Below are positions 7,043 through 7,487 of a stretch of 7,487 nt of DNA, piece after piece (the stretch's first letter is position 1; each line of letters opens with the position of its first letter). Source of the stretch: Chloroflexota bacterium (GTDB taxonomy: Bacteria > Chloroflexota > UBA6077 > CF-72). The translations under genes were made by a program, and so were the position numbers. The notes beneath the pieces are model-generated. The model worked only from the letters and a program-made list of their open reading frames with translations. It made no database searches and was not told where the DNA came from. The stretch is from NCBI GenBank assembly GCA_019247135.1, contig JAFAPL010000712.1, positions 1-7,487 of the forward strand, written 5' to 3'.

Positions 7043-7245
7043 TCATGCAGCGGCTCCCGTCGACGATGGGTCGGGTAGTCGCGCATGCTGGTCGCCCGCC
7101 TCACGTGCGCGATAGCTGTCCATGCCCATCAAATCGAGGATGACCGAGTGGTGGACGACGCGATCGATCGCCGCCCTGGTCGTCTTGGGGTCACCAAACC
7201 GGTCATGATGCCGGTCTCCTCGAAGGCTTCGTACGCTGCGTGTGC
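7043..7245 (-). pseudogene. istB: istB (IS21 helper ATPase) C-terminal remnant, truncated and frameshifted
   Basis: On the minus strand, YEAFEETGIM (7233-7204) in one frame is continued by FGDPKTTRAAIDRVVHHSV and then a DSYRAREA segment in the next frame (from 7198). Read together they match the C-terminus of IstB-type transposition ATPases, where the GDP...AAIDRxxHHSxI...SYR pattern ends the protein. The junction between frames lies in about 7196-7210 and implies one inserted or two lost bases. The frame ends at TGA 7045-7043. Only ~60 of roughly 250 expected residues remain; the Walker motifs and N-terminus are absent, so this cannot encode a functional ATPase. Confidence 0.7.
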
Positions 7246-7286
7246 GCCAGTCGGCATTGCGATAGACATCCCACCACCCGAAGCTG

Positions 7287-7487
7287 TCAAGCGAGGACCG
7301 GAGGTGGAGTTGGCCATGCGGCAGCTTCGTCGTAGAGGGCACGATGCGCCAGGCAGCCGTGCAGGGTACCGACGAGACGATTGGCGACGGCACGCAGAGC
7401 CTGGTTGTGCGTCTGGCCGCGGCTACGGTGATCGTCGTAGTAACAGCGCACGCCTGGTGATGCCCGGAGCGAGGCATACGCCCAGCG
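7287..7487 (-). CDS. IS110-family transposase, C-terminal end (5' part lies outside the window)
   Basis: The minus-strand frame starting at 7487 is open for 66 residues to TGA at 7289-7287 and has no start inside the window. It reads ASPGVRCYYYDDHRSRG, then THNQALRAVANRLVG (visible residues 27-41) and LHGCLAHRALYDEAAAW. This is the characteristic C-terminus of IS110 (Transposase_20-type) proteins: a YY-D segment, a K/THxQAL helix and a final YDEATAW-like motif. IS110 enzymes are DEDD transposases that use a guide RNA (bridge RNA) encoded in the element's untranslated flank; the RuvC-like N-terminal catalytic part is not visible. The visible C-terminus looks intact. The element's downstream end should lie between 7286 and about 7245, against the istB remnant. 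Confidence 0.75.
   Translation of the reverse strand, partial: RWAYASLRASPGVRCYYDDHRSRGQTHNQALRAVANRLVGTLHGCLAHRALYDEAAAWPTPPPVLA

Larger units (their letters stand above)
6873..7245 (-). mobile_element. Degraded IS21-family element: right end plus istB 3' remnant
   Basis: The istB-like remnant (7043-7245) is followed, 170 bases beyond its stop, by a sequence that resembles an IS21 right terminus: it starts TGTTGAACGTCAAGAG on the plus strand at 6873, with the TG/CA end dinucleotide typical of the family and two tandem CGTCAA-containing repeats. istA and most of istB are missing, so the element is non-autonomous. The segment between (about 6940-7040) is less GC-rich than its surroundings and contains G-runs. 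The left boundary near 7245 is only the point where IstB similarity stops, and no target duplication can be checked. Confidence 0.55.

Noticed and set aside
6491..7104. Minus-strand ORFs 6491-6907 and 6904-7104 near the FUSC 3' end and the IS21 end.
   Set aside because: The first is mostly antisense to FUSC; the second crosses the istB stop region in another frame and has a low-complexity, Pro/Arg-rich translation without a family match.
1..7487. CRISPR arrays, tRNA or rRNA genes, and defence-system genes.
   Set aside because: No regularly spaced repeats, no cloverleaf or rRNA-like segments, and no nuclease, toxin or other defence-type motifs were seen.

Overview
The window is uniformly GC-rich and comes from a bacterial chromosome. 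A high-GC soil-type lineage, such as Actinomycetota or Chloroflexota, would fit the gene types, but no rRNA or other phylogenetic marker is present, so the lineage is not settled. It holds four chromosomal genes on the left and a patch of insertion-sequence debris on the right.

Layout. (1) 2-1114, plus strand: the 3' part of a diflavin reductase whose FAD/NADPH module closely resembles the reductase half of self-sufficient CYP102 (P450 BM3-type) enzymes; the gene begins upstream of the window. (2) 1111-3621, minus strand: an 836-residue glycogen-debranching-type glycosidase with an N-terminal GDE_N_bis-like domain, an (alpha/alpha)6 catalytic domain and, unexpectedly, a C-terminal SCP2-like (sterol carrier/lipid-binding) domain. 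The two genes converge and share the palindrome CTAG as both stop codons. (3) 3614-5491, plus strand: a GH15 family glucoamylase/trehalase-like hydrolase, divergent from (2), with a plausible promoter placed for a leaderless mRNA. (4) 5488-6798, plus strand: a FUSC/ArAE-type inner-membrane protein, overlapping (3) by the 4 bases GTGA and so probably translationally coupled. (5) 6873-7487, minus strand: an IS21-type remnant (putative right end, IstB-binding-protein C-terminus with a frameshift) abutting the C-terminus of an IS110-family transposase that runs out of the window.

How the genes may work together: the two glycosidases are divergent neighbours and probably act on the same alpha-glucan or alpha-glucoside pool. 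The GH15 gene is coupled to a membrane protein of an exporter family. The lipid-type domain on the debranching-like enzyme, next to a probable fatty-acid-hydroxylating P450 system, allows the speculation that the substrate is a glycolipid or lipid-linked glucan rather than free glycogen. That is inference only.
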